DNA of 64,000 nt from positions 124,001 to 188,000 of the forward strand of contig NZ_OCMS01000005.1 of assembly GCF_900215325.1 (NCBI RefSeq), in the 5' to 3' direction. Below, one piece after another: positions 26,833 to 35,668 of this stretch. The notes under the pieces are model-generated. The model was not told the DNA's origin. It worked only from the letters and a program-made list of their open reading frames with translations, and ran no database searches. Source of the DNA: Fibrobacter sp. UWB16 (GTDB lineage Bacteria; Fibrobacterota; Fibrobacteria; Fibrobacterales; Fibrobacteraceae). The position numbers and the translations under genes are program-made. Position 1 is the first letter of the stretch; each line of letters opens with the position of its first letter.

Positions 26833-28269
26833 CTACTCTTTATCTCCCTTGAACTTGGCAAGGAACGTCTTTGTTTCGTTTGCCACAATTCCAGAGAGAA
26901 GGATAAGCGCTATGAGGTTCGGGAATGCCATCAGGCCGTTGAAAATATCTGCGCTTGTCCAGACCGCGCTTACCGTGAGGTACGGTCCAATGAAAATCGC
27001 GAAGATGTAGAGCCAGCGGTAGGTGAGTATTGCCTTCTTGTCCCTGCGCCCGAGCAGGTATTGCAAGCACTTTTCAGAGTAGTATGCCCAACCGAGAATC
27101 GTCGTGAAAGCGAAGAACACGAGAGCCGTGGCAAGGAAGTACGGAGCAATTACTGCGCCGCCCGGGATAATGGCAAGGCCGCGGGAGAATGCTTCCATCG
27201 TGATGTTCACGCCTTCGAGTCCGAGCTTCGGATCCCAGGCGCCCGAGACCACAATGGCAAGGCCGGTCATTGTACAAATGATAATTGTGTCGAAGAACGT
27301 GCCTGTCATGCAGACAAGGCCCTGACGCACAGGTTCCTTTGTCTTTGCTGCGGCCGCTGCAATAGGTGCAGAACCGAGGCCTGCTTCGTTACTGAAAATG
27401 CCGCGTGCGATACCTTTCTGCATTGCAATAAAGATGGAACCGACAACGCCGCCAGTGACTGCAGACGGATTAAACGCTGCCTTCACAATCGTTTCGATGG
27501 CAGAAGAAATGTGCGAGAAGTTGAGGAGCAAAAGGAGAATGCAGGCAATGATGTAGATGATTGCCATGATGGGAACAATGTACATCGAGACTTTTGCAAT
27601 GCGCTTGAGACCGCCGATGATGACGGTTGCTGCAAAGATTGTGACGAGGAGGCCTGCGATAGCGGTCGTGACGCTCACGGAGTTTCCACCGATGTTGACA
27701 AATTCAGCGGCGTTCGGGGTGAGGCGAGCCATAGCGCTCGTGATGCCGTTGACCTGCGTGATGGTGCCAATGCCGAGGAGGCCTGCGCACATGCCGAAGA
27801 TGGCAAAGATCACGGCGAGCCATTTCATGTTCCAGCCGAAGCGTTCCTTGATACCCGTTTCAATGTAATAGAACGGACCACCGAGAACCTTGCCTTCTTT
27901 ATCGACTGTGCGGTACTTGACGGCGAGCAAGCCTTCGGCATACTTTGTTGCCATGCCGAGGAATGCGGCGACTTCCATCCAGAAAAGGGCGCCAGGGCCA
28001 CCGGTGCCGATTGCGGTTGCCACACCGACGATGTTACCCGTACCGATTGTGGCGGCGAGAGCCGTGCAGAGAGCTCCGAAGCTGGATACTTCGCCTGCGC
28101 CGTCTTTTTCGCTGTGCGCCATGAAGCGGAGTGCGTTGTGCAAGTTCATGACCTGCAGACAGCCGAGTCGGATGGTGAGGAGGATGCCTACAAAGAGGAT
28201 GATGACAATGAGGGGAACGCCCCAGACGTATCCATCGATAGCATCGAGAATGGAATTGAGAGTTTCCAT
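26833..28269 (-). CDS. Sodium:alanine/glycine symporter (AGCS family)
   Basis: Imports alanine or glycine (D or L) with Na+. The protein has about 11 membrane helices and the family signature IGTGNIVGVATAIGTGGPGALFWM near 76-99, as well as GIARGIFSNEAGLGSAPIAAAAAK near 288-311. Length is 478. The start ATG at 28269 has AAGGATT upstream, and a TAACTTTAG box lies about 35 nt before it. The exact amino acid cannot be read from sequence. Confidence 0.92.
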   Translation of the reverse strand: METLNSILDAIDGYVWGVPLIVIILFVGILLTIRLGCLQVMNLHNALRFMAHSEKDGAGEVSSFGALCTALAATIGTGNIVGVATAIGTGGPGALFWMEVAAFLGMATKYAEGLLAVKYRTVDKEGKVLGGPFYYIETGIKERFGWNMKWLAVIFAIFGMCAGLLGIGTITQVNGITSAMARLTPNAAEFVNIGGNSVSVTTAIAGLLVTIFAATVIIGGLKRIAKVSMYIVPIMAIIYIIACILLLLLNFSHISSAIETIVKAAFNPSAVTGGVVGSIFIAMQKGIARGIFSNEAGLGSAPIAAAAAKTKEPVRQGLVCMTGTFFDTIIICTMTGLAIVVSGAWDPKLGLEGVNITMEAFSRGLAIIPGGAVIAPYFLATALVFFAFTTILGWAYYSEKCLQYLLGRRDKKAILTYRWLYIFAIFIGPYLTVSAVWTSADIFNGLMAFPNLIALILLSGIVANETKTFLAKFKGDKE

Positions 28270-28338
28270 AAATAATCCTTGATGTTAAGGGGTTTTGCCC
28301 TAAAGTTAGAAATTATGGAACGCAATGTCGATTGCTTT

Positions 28339-28370
28339 TGTCACCCCGGATTTATTCCGGGGGCGCCATA
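28339..28370. repeat. Dispersed repeat (GTCACCCCGGATTTATTCCGG)
   Basis: A palindromic copy between fabV and the symporter, same class as those at 18784 and 40107. Confidence 0.65.
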
Positions 28371-28380
28371 TACGTTTAAA

Positions 28381-29598
28381 TTAGATACTGGTTAGCGTTT
28401 TGACATCCGCCTCGTAGTCCACTCCATCAATATCGAAACCGTTTGTCGCGAGAAAATCGTGGCGGTATCCTTCGAGGTCACCCACTTCGGCGAGGTTCTC
28501 TTGCGTGACTGTTGCCATGCGCTTGTCCACTTCTGCCTGGACTTTCGGATCCAATTCATAGTCGTCGATGCGGATGAGGTGATTCTCGTCCGTCGGGACT
28601 TTGGAACCCGTATAAAGTCTTTCGGTCATCAAGCGTTCCATCTGTTCGATGCAGCCCTCGTGATTTCCCATTTCCTTCATGACCTTGAAGAGCACGGAAA
28701 TGTACATCGGGATGATGGGGATGACGGCACTGGATCGCGTGACAAGTCCTTTGTTCACAGAGACATAGGCTTCGCCGTGGAGGTCGTTTTGCAATTCCTT
28801 GTGGAGTTCAAGAGCGGTAGCTTCGAGGTGCTTCTTGGCGCCACCGATTGTACCGTCGCGGTAGATGGCGTGCGAAAGTTTTGGGCCGATGTACGAATAA
28901 GCGACGGTCTTCACGCCTTCGGCGAGAACGCCTGCCTCCTTGAGCTTGCGTATCCAAAGCGCCCAGTCTTCACCGCCCATGACTTTAACTGTATTGGCGG
29001 CTTCTTCGGCGGTGGCGGGTTCTGCGCTGATGGTACTGATTTTTCCGCTGAGGCAGTCAATCGTGGCGCCTGTGAATACTTGACCGATAGGCTTCAAGAC
29101 GCTGCGGTAGATTGTTCCGTTGTCTGGATCGACACGCACGGAGCTTGCGACACTGTAAACGAGTAAATCGACTTTCTTGCCCATCTTCTTGAGCGTGTCG
29201 ATAACGTTTTGGCGCATTTCGTGCGAGAACGCGTCACCGTTGAACGTCACGGCGTCGAGGCCCGCTTCTTTTGCGAACTTGTCAAAAGCCATGTTGTTGT
29301 ACCAGCCCGGCGTACCCGTCTTTTCACGGGATTCACCGACTCCGCCGTCTGAGCCTTCCTTTTCAAAAGAAACTCCAATCGTTGCCGCCTTGTAGCCAAA
29401 TGCGGCTGTGATGCGGCTTGCAAGCCCGTATCCGGTCGAGCAACCGAGGACGAGAACCGTCTTTGGTGCGTCGGCTGGAATGCTGCGTGTGGTGAACTTC
29501 TTTTCGATAAATTCAATCTGGTGCTTGACATCTTGAGCGCAACCCTTTGGGTGGGCGTTAATGCACATGTTGCTACGGATGAGCGGTTTGATAATCAT
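28381..29598 (-). CDS. fabV: Trans-2-enoyl-ACP/CoA reductase, FabV type
   Basis: NADH-dependent reductase for the last step of fatty-acid elongation; related TER enzymes reduce crotonyl-CoA. I take the ATG at 29598 because AGGAG lies before it and the chain then starts MIIKPLIRSNMCINAHPKGC, the family N terminus. The NAD motif GCSTGYGLASR is at 52-62, and the catalytic Tyr-x8-Lys is Tyr246 and Lys255. Length (405) is normal. It diverges from gltX over a 247-bp gap with direct repeats and a palindrome. Substrate preference (ACP or CoA) is not readable. Confidence 0.93.
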   Translation of the reverse strand: MIIKPLIRSNMCINAHPKGCAQDVKHQIEFIEKKFTTRSIPADAPKTVLVLGCSTGYGLASRITAAFGYKAATIGVSFEKEGSDGGVGESREKTGTPGWYNNMAFDKFAKEAGLDAVTFNGDAFSHEMRQNVIDTLKKMGKKVDLLVYSVASSVRVDPDNGTIYRSVLKPIGQVFTGATIDCLSGKISTISAEPATAEEAANTVKVMGGEDWALWIRKLKEAGVLAEGVKTVAYSYIGPKLSHAIYRDGTIGGAKKHLEATALELHKELQNDLHGEAYVSVNKGLVTRSSAVIPIIPMYISVLFKVMKEMGNHEGCIEQMERLMTERLYTGSKVPTDENHLIRIDDYELDPKVQAEVDKRMATVTQENLAEVGDLEGYRHDFLATNGFDIDGVDYEADVKTLTSI

Positions 29599-29653
29599 AA
29601 TGACTCCTATTTTTGACGCCCGCAACTTAGCAATTAAAAGGCTCTAGCTTTGG

Positions 29654-29716
29654 CCTGTATACAGGAATCGCATCTCCAAAAACGTATTTCTGTAGTATTT
29701 CTGAAGTATATTTGAA
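29654..29716. promoter_or_regulatory. 12-bp palindrome and three phased 11-bp direct repeats between fabV and gltX
   Basis: CCTGTATACAGG (29654-29665) is a perfect palindrome. Then GTATTTCTGTA, GTATTTCTGAA and GTATATTTGAA follow head to tail at 29684, 29695 and 29706, one helical turn apart. They lie upstream of both divergent genes and look like protein-binding sites; the protein is unknown. Confidence 0.45.
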
Positions 29717-29845
29717 AGTTTTGTACGGAATTGCTTGTAGAAGGTGTTCCAATATGTACCTTGAAGTCGGTTCCCTATTAAGTTTTGTACAATGGAATTT
29801 GCTAATTTTTGTCATAAAATAAAATATGGATTTAAAGAGGAATCT

Positions 29846-31306
29846 ATGACTGAAAAAAGTCCTGTCCGTGTACGCTTTGCTCCGAGCCCCACGGGTTATT
29901 TGCATGTCGGTGGCGCACGTACGGCAATCTACAACTACTTCTTTGCAAAACACATGGGTGGCACGTTCTACCTGCGCATTGAAGATACTGACCGTAAGCG
30001 CTATAACGAAACCGCTCTCCACGACTTGATGCGCGACCTCAAGTGGCTTGGCCTCCAGTGGGATGAAGGTCCGGGTTGCGAAGGCGACTGCGGTCCGTAT
30101 TTCCAGAGCGAACGTTTGGACATCTACCATCGTGAAATCAAGAAGCTTTTGGATGCCGGTTGCGCTTACTATTGCTTCTGCACCGAAGAACGTCTGCAGG
30201 AAGTCCGCGCTGAACAAGAAAAGTCTCACGTGCCGGTCACTGGTTACGACCGCCACTGCCGCAACATCAGCCGCGAGGAAGCCGAAGCACGCATTGCCGC
30301 TGGCGAAAAGGCTGTCATCCGCTTCAAGGTTCCGGAAACGGGCGTCACGGAATTCGATGACATGATCCGTGGCCATATCAGTTACCAGAACGAACTTCTG
30401 GATGACCTCGTGCTCATCAAGCGCGACGGTTATCCGACTTACCACTTTGCAAGCGTTGTCGATGACCACTACATGGGTACGACGCATGTGCTCCGCGGTG
30501 ACGAATGGATCAGCTCCACGCCGAAGCACGAACTCTTGTACAAGGCCTTTGGCTGGCAGCCGCCTGTCTGGTGCCACCTGCCGGTGATTCTCGACAAGAA
30601 CGGCGGTAAGCTTTCCAAGCGCAAGGGTGCTGCTTCTGTCGGTGACTTCCGCGACCTCGGCTACTTGCCGGAAACGCTCGTGAACTACCTCGCTCTCCTC
30701 GGCTGGAACCCGGGCGACGATCGCGAAGTGATGAGCGTCAAGGAAATGATCGATTGCTTCACGCTCGAACGCATCAACCCGAAGTCCGCAAGCTTCGACG
30801 AAAAGAAGCTCCAGTGGATGAACGGCCAGCACATCCACATGTGCGATGACGAATTCCTCAAGGACATCATGGTCGATGGACTCAAGGCTATGGGCGTTGA
30901 TACGAGTGCCGAACCGAACGAACGCTTGCTCGAAATTGTGAAGCAACTCAAGCCGCGTGCTCATTTTGTGCAGGACCTCGCAACGATGGCAAAGTATTTC
31001 TTTGTCGCACCAACGGAATACGACGAAAAGGGTGCCAAGAAACATTTCGGTGAAGGCTCCAAGGAAGTCGCAACGCTCGTGCGCGACATGCTCGCTTCCA
31101 TCGAAGACTTCAAGACTCCGGTGATCGAGAAGGGCTTCTACGAACTTGCTGAACGTTGCGGTCACAAGGTCGGTGAACTGGTGGGCGCTCCGCGCCTTGC
31201 CGTGTCCGGTGTGACTGCAGGCCCGGGTCTCTGGGAAATGTTCGAAATTATCGGTAAGGAAGAAGTGCTCCGCCGCATGGACGTGGCGCTCCCGCTGATG
31301 AAATAA
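29846..31306 (+). CDS. gltX: Glutamyl-tRNA synthetase
   Basis: Charges tRNA-Glu, and perhaps tRNA-Gln in organisms with an amidotransferase. The ATG at 29846 follows AAGAGG; the in-frame extension to 29792 adds no conserved sequence. The HIGH-type motif is PSPTGYLHVG near 13-22 and the KMSKS-type motif is KLSKRKG from Lys255. Zinc-like cysteines occur at CEGDC near 81-85 and CYYCFC near 108-113. Length 486. It heads an operon with the BON protein, WYL regulator and queA genes. Confidence 0.95.
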   Translation: MTEKSPVRVRFAPSPTGYLHVGGARTAIYNYFFAKHMGGTFYLRIEDTDRKRYNETALHDLMRDLKWLGLQWDEGPGCEGDCGPYFQSERLDIYHREIKKLLDAGCAYYCFCTEERLQEVRAEQEKSHVPVTGYDRHCRNISREEAEARIAAGEKAVIRFKVPETGVTEFDDMIRGHISYQNELLDDLVLIKRDGYPTYHFASVVDDHYMGTTHVLRGDEWISSTPKHELLYKAFGWQPPVWCHLPVILDKNGGKLSKRKGAASVGDFRDLGYLPETLVNYLALLGWNPGDDREVMSVKEMIDCFTLERINPKSASFDEKKLQWMNGQHIHMCDDEFLKDIMVDGLKAMGVDTSAEPNERLLEIVKQLKPRAHFVQDLATMAKYFFVAPTEYDEKGAKKHFGEGSKEVATLVRDMLASIEDFKTPVIEKGFYELAERCGHKVGELVGAPRLAVSGVTAGPGLWEMFEIIGKEEVLRRMDVALPLMK

Positions 31307-31319
31307 ACTTGAAAAGAAA

Positions 31320-32567
31320 ATGCGTCAGTATTTCCCTTACAGATTGTACTCGCAGCAGCTGTACTGCCGGCAATGCCAGCAGGCAGTTCGCCATGACGTC
31401 TGCGCCATGGAAGAGTACACGACGTATGGGGGTATGGAACGCGGTATTCCGCTACTTTGTGTCTGTACTCATTGCGGAACGTATCATGTGGCTTTCTCGC
31501 AGGAATTTGCGTTTTGCCATAAGGATGATCCGCAATCCGAGTATGCAAAGGTCTATGGGCACAACCGAATTTTTCCAGGCGATTGGCTCTACTTTGATGG
31601 GGCAACCCGTCCTTGTATCGTCAAGAGTTTTTTCCAGTCTAGGGATAAGGAAGTTGTCGTCTATAAAAATGGACCTGCGGATGCAAAGTTCGAGGGTCCA
31701 AAAATTCCGATAGACCATGAGGTATCGCCCAATGGCTATCGGCTATTGCCTGCCCAGTGTGTGAACACCTTGTTGGGAGACCATGTCTACCATGTCATCC
31801 GCAAGCAGTTTGGTATTGCCATTGGAGTCGTCAAAGACGAAACCAAGGACAAGCTTGTGGTGAAGATGAATGATGGATTAATCGTTTTTATGAGCTATCC
31901 GCGTTATGCGGAAAATCCGCCGAATCAAGAAGTTGTTTCTGTTGTGCGTAAGCACCTGGAACTTTTGTCGGATGGGCTTAGTGAAGAGGTTTCCGTTGAA
32001 GCGGGGCAGGGAATTGTCTATTTGCGTGGCTTTGTAGAAAGCCTTGCGACAAAGCGAAAAATACAGACCAAAATTGGTGAAATTGCGGGACTGCGCGGTT
32101 GTGTGAACATGGTTCGCGTCCGCAAGAATTCCAAGGTTTCCGACGAGGACTTGGAACGACAAATTTGGGATGTTTTGGATGATATTGCTCATCCGATTTT
32201 CAAGTACAGTGTCAAGGTGAAATCTGGCGCTGCAAAGGTGACGTTCTATTACGAAGATGAAGTTTATCCTGATGAACTGAAGTCGCGTATTGAATGTATT
32301 CCCGGCATAGTTTCGTTGAATATGCATGGGACTGCGATTCTAAAAAAGAATCTCGGCAAAAAAGACCTTTGCCAGAAAATTATGGATAAGCTTGCGTCAT
32401 ACAGTTTCTTGAAAAATTCGTTTGTTCATGTCACGTATGTGGGCAAGCGTTTCTTGGTCGAGGGGCGTGTGGCAAATATTGTTCAGAGAGAGTTTGCGCT
32501 ATTGGCTGTTGCTGGTTTTGCTCGGTCGGTAGCGGTGGGGAACCGTCTAAGAATTTTAAAAACTTAG
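31320..32567 (+). CDS. Zinc-ribbon and BON-domain protein, function unknown
   Basis: A 415-residue protein with no signal peptide. The N terminus has a zinc-ribbon pattern, CRQC (17-20) and CVCTHC (47-52). A middle beta-rich domain (75-200, including WLYFDGATRPCIVKSFF) resembles a small barrel. From about 212 onward come three BON-like units; the clearest is VSVEAGQGIVYLRGFVESLATKRKIQ...VNMVRVR. BON domains normally bind phospholipid or sit at membranes, so a cytosolic one with a zinc ribbon is uncommon. It lies 13 bp after gltX and 18 bp before the WYL gene, so co-transcription is likely. No function is proposed. Confidence 0.7.
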   Translation: MRQYFPYRLYSQQLYCRQCQQAVRHDVCAMEEYTTYGGMERGIPLLCVCTHCGTYHVAFSQEFAFCHKDDPQSEYAKVYGHNRIFPGDWLYFDGATRPCIVKSFFQSRDKEVVVYKNGPADAKFEGPKIPIDHEVSPNGYRLLPAQCVNTLLGDHVYHVIRKQFGIAIGVVKDETKDKLVVKMNDGLIVFMSYPRYAENPPNQEVVSVVRKHLELLSDGLSEEVSVEAGQGIVYLRGFVESLATKRKIQTKIGEIAGLRGCVNMVRVRKNSKVSDEDLERQIWDVLDDIAHPIFKYSVKVKSGAAKVTFYYEDEVYPDELKSRIECIPGIVSLNMHGTAILKKNLGKKDLCQKIMDKLASYSFLKNSFVHVTYVGKRFLVEGRVANIVQREFALLAVAGFARSVAVGNRLRILKT

Positions 32568-32585
32568 GAAAAAGAGGAGTGAAAA

Positions 32586-33569
32586 ATGGCTACAGGATAT
32601 GAAAAGATAAATAAGATTAAATGCAAACTTCGTGTGCCGATGACGGTCTCGATGCTTGCTCAGGCGATGGATTGCGGACCGAGAACTATTTTCCGCCATT
32701 TAAATGCACTAGAACAGGAAAATTGTGGTCTCCATAAGTTCAAAAAGGATGGCGAAACTTTTTACGTTATTCAAACCGAACAGAAGGTGGACTTTAACCA
32801 GAAAATCGTCAAGCAGCTCGAAAAGTTGAAAAAGACGATGAACGACACGACTCCTTTGGACTTGAAAAACCGCAAGCTCATCGATAGCGTTATTTCGTCC
32901 ATGCAGACAACGGACCCGGATGGATTCAAGGCTGAAGCGATTACACTTGACCCGAACTACATTATGGATTATGGCCCGTTCTGTGACCATAAGGCTCAAG
33001 ACTCTATGGTCTCGAAGCTTTTGTCTGCAATTCGTGAAGGCTTTAGAATCCGTATTGTGTACAGAAGTACGAACGAAGAAACGGAAAAGAAGACGATTGA
33101 AGTTTGCCCAATCAAGCTTGTGATGCGCATTGATACGCTTTACTTGATTGCTGCTGATGAAACGTATGCCGAAACGCATATCTTTAAAAATTATCTTGTC
33201 GAAAATATCATGAGCGTTGTCCAGACGAATAACTGCGCCATGACGCTTCGTGAACCGTTCTGCGTCTATGAACATTACAAGTATGCTTTTGGCAAGTATG
33301 TTTCTACCGAAGACCCGCAAACGGTGACGCTTCTTATCAAGACCGGTTGGCTCAAGACGCAGTTCTTAAAGTCTAGATTTTCTCCGTGTGCAGAAATCAC
33401 GGAGGATAAGGACAAGAACATGATTGTGACGCTCAAGCTCCGCTTGACTCCGGACTTTAAGACATGGCTGTTTGGCGTGCTTCCGGATGTGAAAATTTTG
33501 AAGCCGGAATCCTTGAAAACGGAAATGCTTGAACGCTTGAAAAATACATTGAAGGATATGAAGGCGTAG
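32586..33569 (+). CDS. HTH-WYL transcriptional regulator
   Basis: The N-terminal winged helix-turn-helix (1-60: PMTVSMLAQAMDCGPRTIFRHLNAL) resembles DeoR/HTH_11 domains. The C-terminal half contains a WYL-type domain (about 145-235: SAIREGFRIRIVYRS...KTIEVCPIKLVMRIDTLYLIAAD) and a WCX-like tail. WYL domains often bind nucleotides or ssDNA and control stress or defence genes; the ligand here is unknown. The GAGGAG before the ATG is a strong ribosome-binding site. It lies in the gltX-queA operon, 2 bp before queA. Confidence 0.88.
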   Translation: MATGYEKINKIKCKLRVPMTVSMLAQAMDCGPRTIFRHLNALEQENCGLHKFKKDGETFYVIQTEQKVDFNQKIVKQLEKLKKTMNDTTPLDLKNRKLIDSVISSMQTTDPDGFKAEAITLDPNYIMDYGPFCDHKAQDSMVSKLLSAIREGFRIRIVYRSTNEETEKKTIEVCPIKLVMRIDTLYLIAADETYAETHIFKNYLVENIMSVVQTNNCAMTLREPFCVYEHYKYAFGKYVSTEDPQTVTLLIKTGWLKTQFLKSRFSPCAEITEDKDKNMIVTLKLRLTPDFKTWLFGVLPDVKILKPESLKTEMLERLKNTLKDMKA

Positions 33570-33571
33570 TA

Positions 33572-34618
33572 ATGGAATACCGTCTTTCTGATTATAACTT
33601 TGAATTCCCGAAAGAATTGATTGCCTCCCGTACGGCGGGCAAGGGCAAGACGCATATTTTGTATTGCCCCAAAAATGGCGGCGAACGCCGCATTATGAAG
33701 GCTCCTGAAATTGTCGACCTGTTCCGCCCAGGCGATTGCCTCGTGGTGAACAATACGAAGGTGATTCCTGCTCGTCTGTATGGCGAAACGCAATTTGGCG
33801 GTCAGGTCGAAGTCCTCTTGGTGCAGGCGTTGAACCCCTCCGAAGCAGGCGAGGCCCGCTTTGAAGCCAAGGTGCATCCGGGCAAGGCTTTCCAGGTCGG
33901 GCGTGAACTCAAGCTCGCTGGTGTGCGCACGTTCGTGGAAGAAGTTCATGAAGAAGACGGCAACCGCGTTCTTCGTTTTGAAAAGACTCCTGCCGAGATG
34001 GAAGAGGTCATGAACAAGGAAGGGCACGTTCCGCTGCCGCCCTACATTGACCGCCCCGATGACGAAGACGACAAGAAGGCATACCAGACGATTTTCGCAA
34101 AGTATGCTGGCGCTGTGGCCGCACCGACCGCAAGTCTCCACTTTAGCGAACAAATGCTCGAAGACTTGAAGGCGAAGGGTGTGTACGTTGCTGAAGTCAC
34201 GCTCCATGTGGGCCCGGGAACGTTCCAGAACATCTCTGTCGAAGATTTCACGCAGCATAAGATGCACGGCGAGTATTACGAACTCACCAAGGAAAATGCC
34301 GACATCATCAACAAGGCGAAGCGCGAAGGTGGCCGCATTGTGACGGTCGGTACGACGAGTACGCGCGTGATTGAAACGGTCGCCGATGCCAACGGATTTT
34401 TGAAACCGCAAAAGGGCGTGACCTATGCGTTCTTCTACCCAGGATACAAGTACAAGATTGTGGATGGTCTCTTAACCAATTTCCATTGGCCCAAGAGCTC
34501 TCTCATTTTGCTTGTGTCGGCATTCTATGGTCGTGAAAACACGCTCGACGCATACAAAATGGCCGTAGAGAACAAGCTTAAATTGTTCAGCTACGGCGAC
34601 GGAATGCTGATATTGTAA
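33572..34618 (+). CDS. queA: S-adenosylmethionine:tRNA ribosyltransferase-isomerase
   Basis: Transfers the ribosyl part of SAM to preQ1 in tRNA to make epoxyqueuosine. The start LSDYNFEFPKELIA, DLFRPGDCLVVNNTKVIPARLYG near 48-70, LHVGPGTFQ near 210-218, and the C-terminal YKYKIVDGLLTNFHWPKSSL block are all family signatures. Length 348 is normal. It converges on the small membrane-protein gene, with 4 bp between stop codons. Confidence 0.95.
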   Translation: MEYRLSDYNFEFPKELIASRTAGKGKTHILYCPKNGGERRIMKAPEIVDLFRPGDCLVVNNTKVIPARLYGETQFGGQVEVLLVQALNPSEAGEARFEAKVHPGKAFQVGRELKLAGVRTFVEEVHEEDGNRVLRFEKTPAEMEEVMNKEGHVPLPPYIDRPDDEDDKKAYQTIFAKYAGAVAAPTASLHFSEQMLEDLKAKGVYVAEVTLHVGPGTFQNISVEDFTQHKMHGEYYELTKENADIINKAKREGGRIVTVGTTSTRVIETVADANGFLKPQKGVTYAFFYPGYKYKIVDGLLTNFHWPKSSLILLVSAFYGRENTLDAYKMAVENKLKLFSYGDGMLIL

Positions 34619-34622
34619 GGGA

Positions 34623-35150
34623 TTATTTTGCAGGCGTTTCGGATTCCATTTCGAGCGCTTGCGGAATCTTTTCGTCCTTGCAAAGGATTTCTTCGCGAAT
34701 CTTAAATGTGAAGTCCTCCAGGTTGTTTTCAAACATCTTCTGGAAGGGCTTCTTTTTTTGTACGCGTTCCAAGGCGCAAGAGCAGTAGTTGATGCGCTGG
34801 ATCAGCTTCACGTCGTCTGTCGGCGTGTCGTGCGAGAAAACGCATTCGTGCATGATGGCGTATTCCATGGAACGGTCATAACGGAATTTGCACTTGTTCG
34901 GAAGGTCCGGCTGGGCTGCAATTTTTTCAATGATTTTTTCAGTCGGAATCTTGCTGCTAAACCAGTTGTTGGCCTGGTAGCCTAAGAAAAAGAACAGCAA
35001 GCAGACGATGATGCGGATGGTGTTTCTTCTGCGGTAAGCCATTCTGTTGAAACTGCGTTCCAGAGCGGCGAACGTCATGGTCGCGTGTTTCTTGACTTCG
35101 TTCAAATCATCGTTATCGCTGTTGTTTACGTTATTGTTGTTTTCAATCAT
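34623..35150 (-). CDS. Small single-pass membrane protein, function unknown
   Basis: 175 residues: an Asn/Asp-rich cytosolic N terminus (1-20), one membrane helix (46-63, IRIIVCLLFFFLGYQA), and an extracytoplasmic domain with five cysteines (CKFRY, HECVF, YCSCALE, LCKDE). No family recognised. The start overlaps the hpt stop as ATGA, so it is translationally coupled to hpt and GH57. Confidence 0.7.
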   Translation of the reverse strand: MIENNNNVNNSDNDDLNEVKKHATMTFAALERSFNRMAYRRRNTIRIIVCLLFFFLGYQANNWFSSKIPTEKIIEKIAAQPDLPNKCKFRYDRSMEYAIMHECVFSHDTPTDDVKLIQRINYCSCALERVQKKKPFQKMFENNLEDFTFKIREEILCKDEKIPQALEMESETPAK

Positions 35151-35668
35151 GCTTCTTCAAGTGCCCATACTTCTGGATAGGTGCGGTACGTATTTGCATA
35201 GTCGAGACCGTAACCTACCACAAATTTATCTTCAATTTCAAAACCAACGAAGTCGGCATGGTAATTCACCGTTCGTCTTGATTCCTTGTTCAACAGTACG
35301 CAAGTCGTGATGGAGGCGGGGGAGTAATCCGCGAGGGCTTTCACGAGGGAATACATCGTGTTGCCAGTGTCTAGAATGTCGTCAATCAGCAAAACGCGTT
35401 TGCCCTTGATGTCGAGACCTTCAAGGCCCGAAATATGGACATTTGCATTTGGCTTGTCGGATTCGCCGTAGCTTGACGCCTTGATAAATGCGATGCGCAA
35501 TTTCGGAGTCGCGATACGGCGAGACAAGTCGGCGGTAAACATGTAGCTGCCGGTAAGTGCAGATAAAATCACGTCGAAATCAAACGCCTTCAGTTCAGAG
35601 GCGAGTGAGTCCAGACGCGCATTTATCTCTTGCGCTGTAATGAGTGGAGCGCTTGGCAGCTTGTACAT
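35147..35668 (-). CDS. hpt: Hypoxanthine phosphoribosyltransferase
   Basis: Purine salvage: hypoxanthine or guanine plus PRPP gives IMP or GMP. The PRPP loop is KRVLLIDDILDTGNTM, followed by the C-terminal VGYGLDYANTYRTYPEV block typical of the family. I choose the ATG at 35668, where GAGGTGAT lies just upstream and the A of ATG is shared with the TAA of the GH57 gene; a longer frame to 35692 is less likely. Length 173. Confidence 0.92.
   Translation of the reverse strand: MYKLPSAPLITAQEINARLDSLASELKAFDFDVILSALTGSYMFTADLSRRIATPKLRIAFIKASSYGESDKPNANVHISGLEGLDIKGKRVLLIDDILDTGNTMYSLVKALADYSPASITTCVLLNKESRRTVNYHADFVGFEIEDKFVVGYGLDYANTYRTYPEVWALEEA

Noticed and set aside
29654-29665. SOS (LexA) box
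   Set aside because: CCTGTATACAGG has the right arms, but the centre is 6 bp too short for CTG-N10-CAG and no SOS gene is adjacent.
29627-31165. 512-codon minus-strand frame opposite gltX
   Set aside because: Shadow; gltX is certain and no motif is seen in the antisense product.
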